A stretch of DNA of 64,000 nt from CAUJIW01 sp963205175 (GTDB taxonomy: Bacteria > Pseudomonadota > Alphaproteobacteria > Sphingomonadales > Sphingomonadaceae): assembly GCA_041060555.1 (NCBI GenBank), contig JBEUDS010000016.1, one strand, 5' to 3'. The position numbers and the translations under genes are program-made. A model generated the notes under the pieces. The model had not been told where the DNA came from and did not search any database. It was given only the letters and a program-made list of their open reading frames with translations. This document shows positions 41,776-50,585 of the stretch, one piece after another (position 1 is the stretch's first letter; every line of letters starts with the position of its first letter).

Positions 41776-43014
41776 CTACGGACGCGGCGCGTCGGTGACG
41801 GCGAAATCCGGGTATCGCCCGAGAAGCAGCAGCGACGATGCGCCGGCAAAGATGACCGCCGCGCCAATCAGCAATGCAGGCGCATGCCCGCCCGACGCCT
41901 CCACCAGCGAGGCAAAGACATAAGCGCCGGCCCCCGTCGCGATGGCGAAGCCCGCCCACAGCCAGGCGTAGATCCTGCCGTAACTGCGCATGCCGAAATA
42001 GCGGGCACACAGGAAAGCGATCAGATCAAACTCCGCGCCGGCAGCCAGGCCGATCATCACCGCCGCGAGCGCCGGCGCCTGACCCTGCCACAGCAGCAGA
42101 CAGGCGAGGCCCGGCAACATCAGCAGGATGGCGGCGACCGCTGGCGCCCAGAAGCGGTCGATCAGCGCACCCGTGACGATGCGGCCGACCATGACCGACA
42201 CGCCAAGCAGGCTGGAATACCACGCCACTTCGCGGACGCCGATCTTCTCAAGAATGGGGCCGACATTGGGGATGATGCCGCTGATGGTGAAATGGGTGGC
42301 GCCAACGGCGATGAGGAGCAGCCAGAACCGGTACCCCGCCAGCGCCTGGGCGAAACCGACACCGCTGGCGACGCCCGGCGCGGCGGGCGAGGTCACCGCG
42401 CGTGCCGCCGTCCGTGACCGGCCCCGGAAAAGCAGCCAGGTCAGCGGCACCCCGACACCGACAATGAGGCCGCCGAGGAAAAGATACCCCTCCCGCCAGC
42501 CGTGGCTGGCGATGATGGCATTGAGCACCGGCGGGGCAAGCGCCGCGGTGATGCCGCTGCCGGAAAGGGCGATACCCAGCGCCATGCCGCGCCCCTTGTC
42601 GAACCAGTCCATGATCCCCCGGGACCACGTCAGCGGGGAGGTGCCGATCGCCAGCACCGCCAGCAGCAGCCAGCTGATACGCCAGGTCACCAGATCACCC
42701 GGCTGGATGGCGAAGAGCAGGAAGGCGGCGGCAAGCCCCAGCTGACTGACCAGGGCCACCGGCCGGGCGCCGAAGCGGTCGGTCATCCACCCCGCCGCCC
42801 AGGCCACCAGTACCGTGCCCATCATCTGGAAGGCGAAGCCGGACTGGACCTCGGCCCGCGTCCACCCGAAATCCGCGGCGATGGGCTGGCTGAAAACCCC
42901 CAGAGTGTAGAACGGAAGCGCGGTAATGCCGAGCATCACCCCCAGCAGGGCCGCCAGCAGAACCCGCCAGCCGCCGCGCCGCGCTTCCGCCAGAAATCCG
43001 TCACGCTCAACCAT
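41776..43014 (-). CDS. MFS transporter of the oxalate/formate antiporter-like type
   Basis: 412 residues with about twelve membrane segments. GVFSQPIAADFGWTRAEVQSGFAF near the N-terminus, the motif A variant GWMTDRFGARPVAL, and SRGIMDWFDKGRGMALGIALSG are typical of monocarboxylate/OFA-type MFS carriers. The substrate is likely a small organic anion but cannot be read from the sequence. ATG 43014 is chosen; a TTG at 43023 would add three residues. The 200 bp upstream, shared with the next divergent gene, show nothing notable. Confidence 0.82.
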   Translation of the reverse strand: MVERDGFLAEARRGGWRVLLAALLGVMLGITALPFYTLGVFSQPIAADFGWTRAEVQSGFAFQMMGTVLVAWAAGWMTDRFGARPVALVSQLGLAAAFLLFAIQPGDLVTWRISWLLLAVLAIGTSPLTWSRGIMDWFDKGRGMALGIALSGSGITAALAPPVLNAIIASHGWREGYLFLGGLIVGVGVPLTWLLFRGRSRTAARAVTSPAAPGVASGVGFAQALAGYRFWLLLIAVGATHFTISGIIPNVGPILEKIGVREVAWYSSLLGVSVMVGRIVTGALIDRFWAPAVAAILLMLPGLACLLLWQGQAPALAAVMIGLAAGAEFDLIAFLCARYFGMRSYGRIYAWLWAGFAIATGAGAYVFASLVEASGGHAPALLIGAAVIFAGASSLLLLGRYPDFAVTDAPRP

Positions 43015-43230
43015 GGTGTCCAATCTCGCCCATCACCGGAGTTTGAGTGAAGGTGGTCGAAAGGCGCACGCCCTTCCCGCCTAACTCGATGTTGTCCGCA
43101 CAATGGATAGTCCAGCGGATGGTCGAGCCCTTTCCGTCGCGCACGCCGCCTCCTCTCATGCCGCTGTTCCGCCGGCCGGTTGCCGCCTATGCTTAGCGGC
43201 ACGTTAGGGTTTCGCAGCTAGACGGGGGCC

Positions 43231-44547
43231 ATGGCACGCGACGACACGAGAGGCGACGACAGAAGCGGCGACGGGATGACGGGCGACAGCGCGCAGGGCG
43301 TCGCCACCCACCGCTCCGGCCGGCCGGTGTCGGCGACGGCGCCGCTGACCGGGCTGGTCGGCTTCATCGCCGCCTGTCTGGCGGTCTGGCTGCTGCGCGA
43401 CTGGACGGCGCTGCCCTACCAGCGGGCGCTGGCGGTGATGGCCGCCGTCGCCGCGCCGATGCTGCTGGTCGACCTGCTGGTGTTCCGCGTCCACCGCCGC
43501 GCCTCGACGGGTCTGGCGGGCACCGCCCTGCACCCGGTGGCGCCGGGCCGGCTGCTGCGCAAGCTGGTGGGGCTGGGCGTAACGCTGGGCGCCATCGCCG
43601 GGCTCTACTGGCTGTTCCCCGAGTATGCCGGCGACTTCTACCAGCCGGTGTGGGATGCGGTGGCGCTGCTGGCGCCGTGGCTGGCGGCCGTGACGCCGGT
43701 TTACGTGCTGATCGTCGACCGGCGCCAGCGCGCACCGGAAGATGCCTACGCCCAGCTCGGCGCGCTGGTGCTGGCCGGCCAGCGCCCGGCCGACTGGGGC
43801 GACATCGGCAACCACGCGCGCGGCTGGCTGATCAAGGGCTTTTTCCTGCCGCTGATGTTCGTCGGCCTGACCCGCGACATCAGCCACATCTCCGGCCTGC
43901 TGATGGGCGAGCGGCCGGCCGGCTTCCTGCCGCTGTATGATCTGGTCTATGGCGCCACCTTCCTGCTCGACCTGCTGTTCACCTGCATCGGCTACATGCT
44001 GACGCTGCGGCTGACCGACACCCATATCCGTTCGGCGGAGCCGACCATGTTCGGCTGGGCGGTGTGCCTGGTGTGCTACCAGCCTTTCTGGAGCCTGATC
44101 TCGGCCCAGTATCTCGCCTATGACGCCGATTCCACCGTCTGGGGGCCCTATTTCAGCGCGTGGCCGGCGGTGCAGGCCGCCTGGGGCGCGGCGATTCTGG
44201 CGTGTGTCGGCGTCTATGTCTGGGCGACCATCGCGTTCGGCTGCCGCTTCTCCAACCTCACCCACCGGGGCATCATCACCTCGGGCCCCTACCGCTGGAT
44301 GAAGCACCCGGCCTATGTGGCGAAGAACCTGTCGTGGTGGCTGATCTCCATCCCCTTCCTCGGCGAGGGGCCAACCGAACTGGCGGTGCGCCAGTGCCTG
44401 CTGCTGCTGATGCTCAACGGCATCTACGCCCTGCGCGCGCTCACCGAGGAACGCCACCTGGCGCGCGACCCGGTGTATCGCGCCTACCAGGCGTGGATGC
44501 GCGAACATTCGCTGGTGGCCTACGGGCGCAGGTTGCTCGCCGGCTGA
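43231..44547 (+). CDS. Membrane-bound ICMT/PEMT-like methyltransferase family protein
   Basis: 438 residues with about ten hydrophobic segments. The C-terminal part has the isoprenylcysteine/phospholipid methyltransferase signature: THRGIITSGPYRWMKHPAYVAKN, then ALTEERHLARDPVYRAYQ, which binds S-adenosylmethionine. The N-terminal 230 residues are an additional membrane region. The methyl acceptor is unknown; a lipid or small hydrophobic molecule is likely. The stop codon lies inside the first copy of a palindromic repeat array. Confidence 0.7.
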   Translation: MARDDTRGDDRSGDGMTGDSAQGVATHRSGRPVSATAPLTGLVGFIAACLAVWLLRDWTALPYQRALAVMAAVAAPMLLVDLLVFRVHRRASTGLAGTALHPVAPGRLLRKLVGLGVTLGAIAGLYWLFPEYAGDFYQPVWDAVALLAPWLAAVTPVYVLIVDRRQRAPEDAYAQLGALVLAGQRPADWGDIGNHARGWLIKGFFLPLMFVGLTRDISHISGLLMGERPAGFLPLYDLVYGATFLLDLLFTCIGYMLTLRLTDTHIRSAEPTMFGWAVCLVCYQPFWSLISAQYLAYDADSTVWGPYFSAWPAVQAAWGAAILACVGVYVWATIAFGCRFSNLTHRGIITSGPYRWMKHPAYVAKNLSWWLISIPFLGEGPTELAVRQCLLLLMLNGIYALRALTEERHLARDPVYRAYQAWMREHSLVAYGRRLLAG

Positions 44548-44631
44548 GCCGGCAACATGAAAGCGACCGGCTGAGCCGGCTAAATACAACGACCGGCTGA
44601 GCCGGCAAACGAGAGACAGCCGGCTGAGCCC
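44539..44631. repeat. Four regularly spaced GCCGGCTGAGCCGGC palindromes
   Basis: Copies start at 44539, 44566, 44592 and 44619, a period of 26-27 bp. Copy 1 is the perfect palindrome GCCGGCT-G-AGCCGGC and includes the preceding gene's stop; copies 2 and 3 read ACCGGCTGAGCCGGC; copy 4 is degenerate at its 3' end. The 12-13 bp between them are AT-richer and different each time. The array ends 69 bp before hmgA. Confidence 0.9.
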
Positions 44632-44699
44632 GTTCCGACGCGTCGCGCTTGACCGAATTAGTTTCAGTTGATACTAAATAATCGACGAGGGAGAGCGCC

Positions 44700-45836
44700 A
44701 TGGCACGCAATTATATTCCAACCGCCTGGGTCAAGGGCCAGGCGTCGCGGCAGGCCCACTGCGACCTGCCGGCCGGCACCTATGAACGGGAGATGTCGAA
44801 GGAGGGCTTTTTCGGCCCGGCCGCCTTCTTCCACCACCGCCACCCGCCCACCGGCTGGGTGGAGTTCGACGGGCCGATCGCGCCGCGCGCCTTCGATCTT
44901 GCCCGCCTGACCGAGGACAGCGCCTCGCCGTGGGCGGCGCCGGTGATCCTGCACAACAACGCCACCGAGCTGCGGTTGTGGCGGCTGGGCTCGGCGATGA
45001 CCGATCTGGCCCGCAACGCCGACGGCGACCAGCTGCTGTTCGTCCATGCCGGCGGCGGCGACCTCTACTGCGACTTCGGCCATCTGGCGCTCAACGCCGG
45101 CGATTATGTGATGATCCCGCGCGGCACCATGTGGCGCATCGCGCCGGCCCGGCCGATGATGCTGCTGATGATCGAGGCGACCAATTCCAGCTACACGCTG
45201 CCGGAGAAGGGCCTGGTGGGCAACCACGCCATCTTCGACCCCGCCATCCTCGACACCCCTGAGCTGGACGAGGCCTTCCTCGCCCAGCAGTCGGGCAACG
45301 CGCGCACCCGCGTGCTGGTGAAGAAGCGCGGCATCGTCTCCACCATCACCTACCCGTTCAACCCGCTCGACGCGGTGGGCTGGCATGGCGACCTGTCGGT
45401 GGTGCGGCTCAACGTCAGGGACATCCGGCCGCTGCTGTCCGCCCGCTATCACCTGCCGCCTTCGGCGCACACCACGTTCCTCGCCGACCGCTTCGTCGTC
45501 TGCACCTTCGCGCCGCGCCCGTTCGAGACCGATCCCGGCGCGCTGAAGGTGCCGTTCTTCCACAACAACGACGATTATGACGAGGTGCTGTTCTACCACG
45601 CCGGCGACTTCTTCAGCCGCGACAACATCCACCCCGGCATGATGACCTTCCACCCCACCGGCTTCACCCACGGCCCGCACCCCAAGGCGCTGGCGCGGAT
45701 GTTCGAGCAGCCCAAGCCGGCGACCGACGAATATGCGGTGATGATCGACACCCGCGACCCGCTTGACGTCGCCGACGCCGCGACGCAGGTGGAGTGGACC
45801 GACTACAGGAACAGCTGGAAGCCCAAAGCCCCATGA
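44700..45836 (+). CDS. hmgA: Homogentisate 1,2-dioxygenase
   Basis: 378 residues, shorter than the usual 430-440. The enzyme opens the ring of homogentisate to maleylacetoacetate in tyrosine and phenylalanine breakdown, using a non-heme iron. Double cupin fold; the iron-site region is visible in DYDEVLFYHAGDFFSRD and HPTGFTHGPHP, with FHNNDDYDE just before. GAGGGAGA precedes ATG 44700. It is followed with ATGA overlap by the fumarylacetoacetase gene, and maiA comes next, giving the complete lower homogentisate pathway. hppD, the step before, is not in the window. Confidence 0.92.
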   Translation: MARNYIPTAWVKGQASRQAHCDLPAGTYEREMSKEGFFGPAAFFHHRHPPTGWVEFDGPIAPRAFDLARLTEDSASPWAAPVILHNNATELRLWRLGSAMTDLARNADGDQLLFVHAGGGDLYCDFGHLALNAGDYVMIPRGTMWRIAPARPMMLLMIEATNSSYTLPEKGLVGNHAIFDPAILDTPELDEAFLAQQSGNARTRVLVKKRGIVSTITYPFNPLDAVGWHGDLSVVRLNVRDIRPLLSARYHLPPSAHTTFLADRFVVCTFAPRPFETDPGALKVPFFHNNDDYDEVLFYHAGDFFSRDNIHPGMMTFHPTGFTHGPHPKALARMFEQPKPATDEYAVMIDTRDPLDVADAATQVEWTDYRNSWKPKAP

Positions 45837-46843
45837 AACTCGCAACACTCAAAGCCGGCGGCCGTGACGGCGTGCTGGTGGTCGTCTCGCGCGATCTCAG
45901 CCGCTGCCTCGATGTGCCGCACGTCGCCAACACGCTGCAGGAGGCGCTGGACAACTGGGCCGGCGCCGCGCCGGAGCTGGCGGGCTATTACCACCAGCTC
46001 AACGCCGATGCCGCGCTGGGCGAGCCGTTCGACCAGGCCGCCTGCGCCAGCCCGCTGCCGCGCGCCTACCACTGGGTGGACGGCTCGGCCTACGTCAACC
46101 ATGTCGAGCTGGTGCGCAAGGCCCGCGGCGCCGAGATGCCGCCGAGCTTCTGGACCGATCCGCTGGTCTATCAGGGCGGCTCGGACGACTTCACCCCGCC
46201 GCACGATCCGATCATCTGCCCCGACGAGTCCTGGGGCATCGACCTTGAGGGCGAGCTGGCGGTAATCACCGACGACGTGCCGATGGGCACCACGCCGGCG
46301 CGCGCCGCCGACCACATCAAGCTCATCATGCTGGTCAACGACGTCAGCCTGCGCAACCTGATCCCGGCGGAACTGGCCAAGGGCTTCGGCTTCTACCAGT
46401 CGAAGCCGGCCACCAGCTTCGCGCCGGTGGCGGTGACGCCTGACGAGCTGGGCGACGCCTGGGCCGACTGCAAGGTCCGCCGGCCGCTGGTCAGCCACAT
46501 CAACGGCCAGCCGTTCGGCACCCCCGACGCCGGCACCGACATGACCTTCAGCTTCGCCGAGCTGATCGCCCACGTCACCAAGACCCGGCGGCTGGGCGCC
46601 GGCGCCATCGTCGGCTCCGGCACGGTCTCCAACAAGGGTGCCGACGGCGGCCCCGGCAAGCCGGTGGCGCAAGGCGGCGTCGGCTATTCCTGCCTCGCCG
46701 AGATCCGCACCATCGAGACCATCCTGCATGGCAAGCCGGTGACGCCATTCCTCAAACACGGCGACCGGGTGCGGCTGGAGATGTTCGACGCCGACGGCGG
46801 CTCGATCTTCGGCGCCATCGACCAGGTGGTGGCGAAAGACTGA
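45833..46843 (+). CDS. Fumarylacetoacetate hydrolase family protein
   Basis: 336 residues from ATG 45833. It performs the last step of the pathway, splitting fumarylacetoacetate into fumarate and acetoacetate. The FAH metal-binding residues appear in WGIDLEGELAVITDD (two acidic ligands) and VNDVSLRNLIP (Asp), followed by GFGFYQSKPATSF and AIVGSGTVSNKG. It belongs to the short bacterial FAH type usual in hmg operons. Coupled to hmgA by a 4-base overlap. Confidence 0.92.
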   Translation: MKLATLKAGGRDGVLVVVSRDLSRCLDVPHVANTLQEALDNWAGAAPELAGYYHQLNADAALGEPFDQAACASPLPRAYHWVDGSAYVNHVELVRKARGAEMPPSFWTDPLVYQGGSDDFTPPHDPIICPDESWGIDLEGELAVITDDVPMGTTPARAADHIKLIMLVNDVSLRNLIPAELAKGFGFYQSKPATSFAPVAVTPDELGDAWADCKVRRPLVSHINGQPFGTPDAGTDMTFSFAELIAHVTKTRRLGAGAIVGSGTVSNKGADGGPGKPVAQGGVGYSCLAEIRTIETILHGKPVTPFLKHGDRVRLEMFDADGGSIFGAIDQVVAKD

Positions 46844-46971
46844 GACGGCGGCACGCCCGCGGGCTGGCGCCGGGCCGGCATCGGCTCTAGAACCGGCGTG
46901 TTCCGGGCCACGACGGCCGATCCCGGTTGCCCAATTTCGGCCGTCCGATCCTGCGGGGGGAGAGACCACCG

Positions 46972-47604
46972 ATGCTGACGCTGTATTCCTACTGGCGGTC
47001 CTCCGCCGCCTACCGGGTGCGCATCGCGCTCAACCTCAAGGGGCTGGAGCACGACATCGTGGCCGTGAACCTGGTCAAGGGCGAGCAGGCCGGCGACGAT
47101 TATCGCGCGCTCAACCCGCAGGGGCTGGTGCCGCTGCTGGTGGACGGCGACACCCGGCTGTCGCAGTCGATGGCGATCATCGAGTATCTGGAAGAGGTCC
47201 ACCCGCATCCCCGGCTGCTGCCCGCCGACCTCGCCGAACGGGCGCGGGTGCGGGCGATGGCCGGGCTGATCGCCGCCGACATCCACCCGCTCAACAACCT
47301 GCGCGTCCTGAAATATCTCAAGCGCGAGCTGGGCCAGACCGATGATGCCATCAACAGCTGGTATCGCCACTGGATCACCCAGGGCTTCACCGCGCTGGAA
47401 CAGCTGGCCGATGCCACGGGGCCGTATCTGTGCGGCGACGTGGTGACGCTGGCGGATGTGTTCCTGGTGCCGCAGATGGCCAACGCCCGGCGCTACGACA
47501 CCGACCTCACGCCCTTCCCCCGGCTGGTGGCCGCCGACGCCGCCGCCCGCGCGCTGGAGCCCTTCGCCGCCGCCGCCCCCGAACGCCAGCCCGACGCGGG
47601 GTAA
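46972..47604 (+). CDS. maiA: Maleylacetoacetate isomerase
   Basis: 210 residues. Zeta-class glutathione transferase that isomerises maleylacetoacetate to fumarylacetoacetate. The active-site motif is YSYWRSSAAYRVRIAL (the usual SSCS reads SSAA here), followed by KGEQAGDDYRALNPQGLVPLL and the glutathione-contact segment LSQSMAIIEYLEE. Start ATG 46972 has GGGGGAGAGA upstream; 45 extra in-frame bases are not supported. It completes hmgA-fah-maiA after a 128-bp gap. Confidence 0.93.
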   Translation: MLTLYSYWRSSAAYRVRIALNLKGLEHDIVAVNLVKGEQAGDDYRALNPQGLVPLLVDGDTRLSQSMAIIEYLEEVHPHPRLLPADLAERARVRAMAGLIAADIHPLNNLRVLKYLKRELGQTDDAINSWYRHWITQGFTALEQLADATGPYLCGDVVTLADVFLVPQMANARRYDTDLTPFPRLVAADAAARALEPFAAAAPERQPDAG

Positions 47605-47640
47605 GGGGGCCAGCAGGGAGGTCGCCAGACACCCCCCAGC

Positions 47641-47658
47641 TGTCGCGTTTCTTTACAA
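47641..47658 (+). promoter_or_regulatory. Putative upstream activator element of the first PEP-CTERM gene
   Basis: TGTCGCGTTTCTTTACAA. Fourteen of 18 bases match the element at 51390-51407 in front of the other PEP-CTERM gene, and the distance to the -24/-12 promoter is almost the same (64 versus 62 intervening bases). Confidence 0.6.
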
Positions 47659-47722
47659 AGGCAGGCGAGGCGCGAGCGCGCCATGCCCCGGAAAGGCGCG
47701 GCAATACTGGCTTGTTACGAGG

Positions 47723-47740
47723 TTGGCACGGTCCCTGCTT
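47723..47740 (+). promoter_or_regulatory. Sigma-54 promoter of the first PEP-CTERM gene
   Basis: TTGGCACGGTCCCTGCTT matches YTGGCACG-N4-TTGCW with one mismatch and the exact 10-bp spacing between GG and GC. It lies 37 bp before ATG 47777. Confidence 0.8.
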
Positions 47741-47776
47741 TGCCGGCGCCGAACAGATAACAAAGGGGCCTTTGCC

Positions 47777-48499
47777 ATGCGTCACTTCACCAAACTGCTT
47801 GCCGCCGGCGCCATGCTGCTGGGCGGCGCCACCAGCGCCAGCGCCGCCGCCACCCAGGTCTTCGCCTGGGAAGATTCCTTCGATGTGTGCGCGACCATGA
47901 ATGGCTGCTCGGTGTCGACCAGCGGTAGCGGTCTGTATGAGAGCGTCGAAAATTATGCCGGCATCAGCGACGGCAACGGCAACAGCTTCTCCGGCACCTT
48001 CATGCGCTCGAGCGGCATGCTCACCGTCAGGCTATATGGTCTGGCGGCTCACGACACGCTGAGTCTGGAATTCCTGCTGGCCGTCATCGACTCCTGGGAT
48101 GGCCTGAGCAACGACGGCGTGTCGCCGGATACCTTCACCATCACGCTCGATGGCGACACCGTGTTCTCCGGCGGCTTCGACACCTTCGATCCGGCCGACC
48201 AGTCCTACGCCGGGCTGACCCAGCTGTCCTACGGCAGCCAGCTGGGCTTCAGCAGCTGGGCCGACGCCGCCTATGACGGCGCCTTCACCCGCGCCCACAG
48301 CGCCGCCGATGCGACCATCATGTTCATTGCCGGCGGCGCCGGCTGGCAGGGCCGCGACATCACCGATGAATCCTTCGCCATCGAGGACCTCAAGGTGTCC
48401 ATCGCCAGCCGCACCACCGATGTGCCGGAACCGGCCAGCCTCGGCCTGCTCGGCGCCGGCCTCGCCGGTCTGGCGCTGGCGCGCCGCCGTCGCCGCTGA
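47777..48499 (+). CDS. PEP-CTERM sorting domain protein
   Basis: 240 residues. A signal peptide (MRHFTKLLAAGAMLLGGATSASA) is followed by a mature domain of about 190 residues rich in Ser/Thr/Gly/Asp, with no recognised enzymatic motif, and a C-terminal sorting signal VPEPASLGLLGAGLAGLALA followed by ARRRRR. Exosortase cuts such proteins at the PEP motif during export to the surface or exopolysaccharide matrix. The gene has a sigma-54 promoter and a probable activator site, and a terminator follows. Exosortase is not in the window. Confidence 0.92.
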   Translation: MRHFTKLLAAGAMLLGGATSASAAATQVFAWEDSFDVCATMNGCSVSTSGSGLYESVENYAGISDGNGNSFSGTFMRSSGMLTVRLYGLAAHDTLSLEFLLAVIDSWDGLSNDGVSPDTFTITLDGDTVFSGGFDTFDPADQSYAGLTQLSYGSQLGFSSWADAAYDGAFTRAHSAADATIMFIAGGAGWQGRDITDESFAIEDLKVSIASRTTDVPEPASLGLLGAGLAGLALARRRRR

Positions 48500-48525
48500 G
48501 CGACCACGCAGCGTTACCCGTACAA

Positions 48526-48557
48526 CGGGCGGCCCTGGCGGGCCGCTCGTTCGCGTT
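48526..48557 (+). terminator. Probable terminator after the first PEP-CTERM gene
   Basis: The stem CGGGCGGCCC-TGGC-GGGCCGCTCG (10 pairs, one G-U) is followed by TTCGCGTTT, a weak T-tract. Confidence 0.6.
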
Positions 48558-48641
48558 TCAGGGCGCTGGCCCGGTTTAGCGCCATCCCGTACAACGACCC
48601 TGCGATTGACGCCGCGCGGACGACCCTCTAGCGACAGGGCC

Positions 48642-49661
48642 ATGCGCTTCATTTCCGACAATACCGCCACCGTGTCGCCCGAGATTCTCGCGGCGATCGC
48701 CGACGCCAACGCCGCCCCCACCGCCGCCTACGACGGCGACCCGTGGTCGGCGCGGATGAACACGGTGCTGGCCGACTTCTTCGGCACCGAGGTCGCCGCC
48801 TACACCGTCGCCACCGGCACCGCCGCCAACAGCCTGGCGCTGGCCTGCCTGACGCCGCCGTTCGGCGCCGTGGTCTGCCATCGGGAAGCCCATATCGCGG
48901 TCGACGAATGCGGCGCGCCGGAGTTCTACACCGGCGGCGCCAAGCTGCTGCTGGCCGACGGCGACCGCGCCAAGCTGACGCCGGCGACAGTGGCCGAGGC
49001 ATTGAAGGACATGCGCAGCGACGTGCATCAGGTGCAGCCACGCGCGCTGTCGCTGACCCAGGCGACCGAACTGGGCTGTGCCTACACCCCCGACGAGGTG
49101 GCGGCACTCACAGCACTGGCGCGCGCACGCGGGCTGCGGGTGCACATGGACGGCGCCCGCTTCGCCAACGCGCTGGTGCATCTGGGCTGCCATCCCGGCG
49201 ACGTGACCTGGCGCGCCGGCGTCGACGTGCTGAGCCTCGGCGTCACCAAGAACGGCGGCCTGTCGACGGAAGCCGTGGTGTTCTTCGACACCGCGCTCGC
49301 CGCCGAGTTCGGCCTGCGGCGCAAGCGCGGCGGCCACCTGCTGTCGAAGGGGCGCTATCTGTCGGCGCAGGTCGTCGCCTACATCGAGACCGGTCTGTGG
49401 GAACGCAACGCCCGGCGCGCCAACGGGCTCGCCCGGCGACTGGCGGCGGCCTGCGGCGACCGGCTGCTGGTGCCGGTGGAGGCCAACGAGCTGTTCGTCC
49501 GCGTCGGCGTCGCCGGCGCCGCCAGACTGCGCGAGGCGGGCTTCGTCTTCTACGACTGGGGCGCCGAAGGCTCGGGCGAGATCCGCCTGGTGGTGTCGTG
49601 GGACCAGCCGGAGACGGACGTCGCGGCGCTGGCCGACGCGCTGGCCGGCCTCGACTGCTGA
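48642..49661 (+). CDS. Low-specificity L-threonine aldolase
   Basis: 339 residues. PLP enzyme of fold type I that cleaves threonine or allo-threonine to glycine and acetaldehyde. The opening MRFISDNTATVSPEILAAI, AYTVATGTAANSLAL, HMDGARFANAL and the PLP-lysine segment SLGVTKNGGLSTEAV are family-typical. It begins 142 bp after the PEP-CTERM gene. The EamA gene follows 14 bp later, so the two may be co-transcribed. Confidence 0.92.
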   Translation: MRFISDNTATVSPEILAAIADANAAPTAAYDGDPWSARMNTVLADFFGTEVAAYTVATGTAANSLALACLTPPFGAVVCHREAHIAVDECGAPEFYTGGAKLLLADGDRAKLTPATVAEALKDMRSDVHQVQPRALSLTQATELGCAYTPDEVAALTALARARGLRVHMDGARFANALVHLGCHPGDVTWRAGVDVLSLGVTKNGGLSTEAVVFFDTALAAEFGLRRKRGGHLLSKGRYLSAQVVAYIETGLWERNARRANGLARRLAAACGDRLLVPVEANELFVRVGVAGAARLREAGFVFYDWGAEGSGEIRLVVSWDQPETDVAALADALAGLDC

Positions 49662-49675
49662 GCGGGGCGCGCGCC

Positions 49676-50548
49676 GTGCCGCCCTGGCTGTCCTTCCTTG
49701 CCGTGGTGACGATCTGGGGCAGCACCTGGTTCGTCATCACCACCCAGCTTGCTGTCATCCCGGCCAACTGGGCGGTGGCCTACCGCTTCCTGCTGGCGGC
49801 GGCGGTGCTGTGGCTGGTGCTGCTGGTCCGTCGCGAGAGGCTCGCCCTGACCATGCGCCAGCACGCGCTGGTGGCGCTGTTCGGGCTGCTGCAGTTTTCA
49901 CTCAACTACCTGCTGGTCTATGAGGCGGAGACGCACATCTCCTCGGGCCTGGTGGCGGTGGTTTTCGCGCTGATGGTGGTCACCAACCCGGCGATCGCCC
50001 GGCTGACCATCGGCCAGAAGATGTCGCCGGCGCTGTATCTGGGTGCCGCGCTGTCGGTGACCGGCATCGGCCTGCTGTACGCGCGCGAGGTCACCACGCT
50101 CGACTGGCACGACCGCGGCATCGTCGGCCTGGCGCTGTGCTTCGGCGGCGTGCTGGCGGCGTCCGCCGGCAACATCTTCCCGGCCGCGAAAAGCCTGCGC
50201 GGGGTGAGCATCAACGCGCTCAACGCCTGGGGCATGGTCTATGGTGCCATCGGCTCCTCGATTTACGCCGCCTTCACCGACGGCCCGGCGCCGTGGAGCC
50301 TGGAGCCGCGCTTCCTGCTCGGGCTGGGCTACCTGTCCATCCTCGGCTCGGTGGTCACCTTCACTCTTTACCTCCAGCTCATCCGCCAGTGGGGCGTGGC
50401 GCGCGCCGGCTACACCAGCGTGCTGATCCCGGTGGTGGCGCTGGCGATCTCGACGGTGCTGGAAGGCTACCAGTGGTCGACACTGGGGCTGATCGGCGCC
50501 GGACTGGCGCTGGCCGGCACGCTGGTGGCGGTGGCCAGCCGGCGTTAG
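49676..50548 (+). CDS. EamA/DMT-family transporter
   Basis: 290 residues from GTG 49676, with ten hydrophobic segments in two repeats of the EamA domain (about 1-135 and 145-288). IWGSTWFVITTQL and FSLNYLLVYEAETHISSGLVA near the start and GSVVTFTLYLQLIRQWGVARAG in the second half are typical of RhaT/RarD-type exporters of amino acids or metabolites. Position after the threonine aldolase gene suggests, but does not prove, an amino acid-related substrate. Confidence 0.88.
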   Translation: MPPWLSFLAVVTIWGSTWFVITTQLAVIPANWAVAYRFLLAAAVLWLVLLVRRERLALTMRQHALVALFGLLQFSLNYLLVYEAETHISSGLVAVVFALMVVTNPAIARLTIGQKMSPALYLGAALSVTGIGLLYAREVTTLDWHDRGIVGLALCFGGVLAASAGNIFPAAKSLRGVSINALNAWGMVYGAIGSSIYAAFTDGPAPWSLEPRFLLGLGYLSILGSVVTFTLYLQLIRQWGVARAGYTSVLIPVVALAISTVLEGYQWSTLGLIGAGLALAGTLVAVASRR

Positions 50549-50585
50549 GGTCGGTTCGGGCACGACAACGGGGAGAACCTCACCG

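Noticed and set aside
44539..44631. CRISPR-like array
   Set aside because: Repeats are 15 bp with 12-13 bp spacers, far too short for CRISPR, and no cas gene is near.
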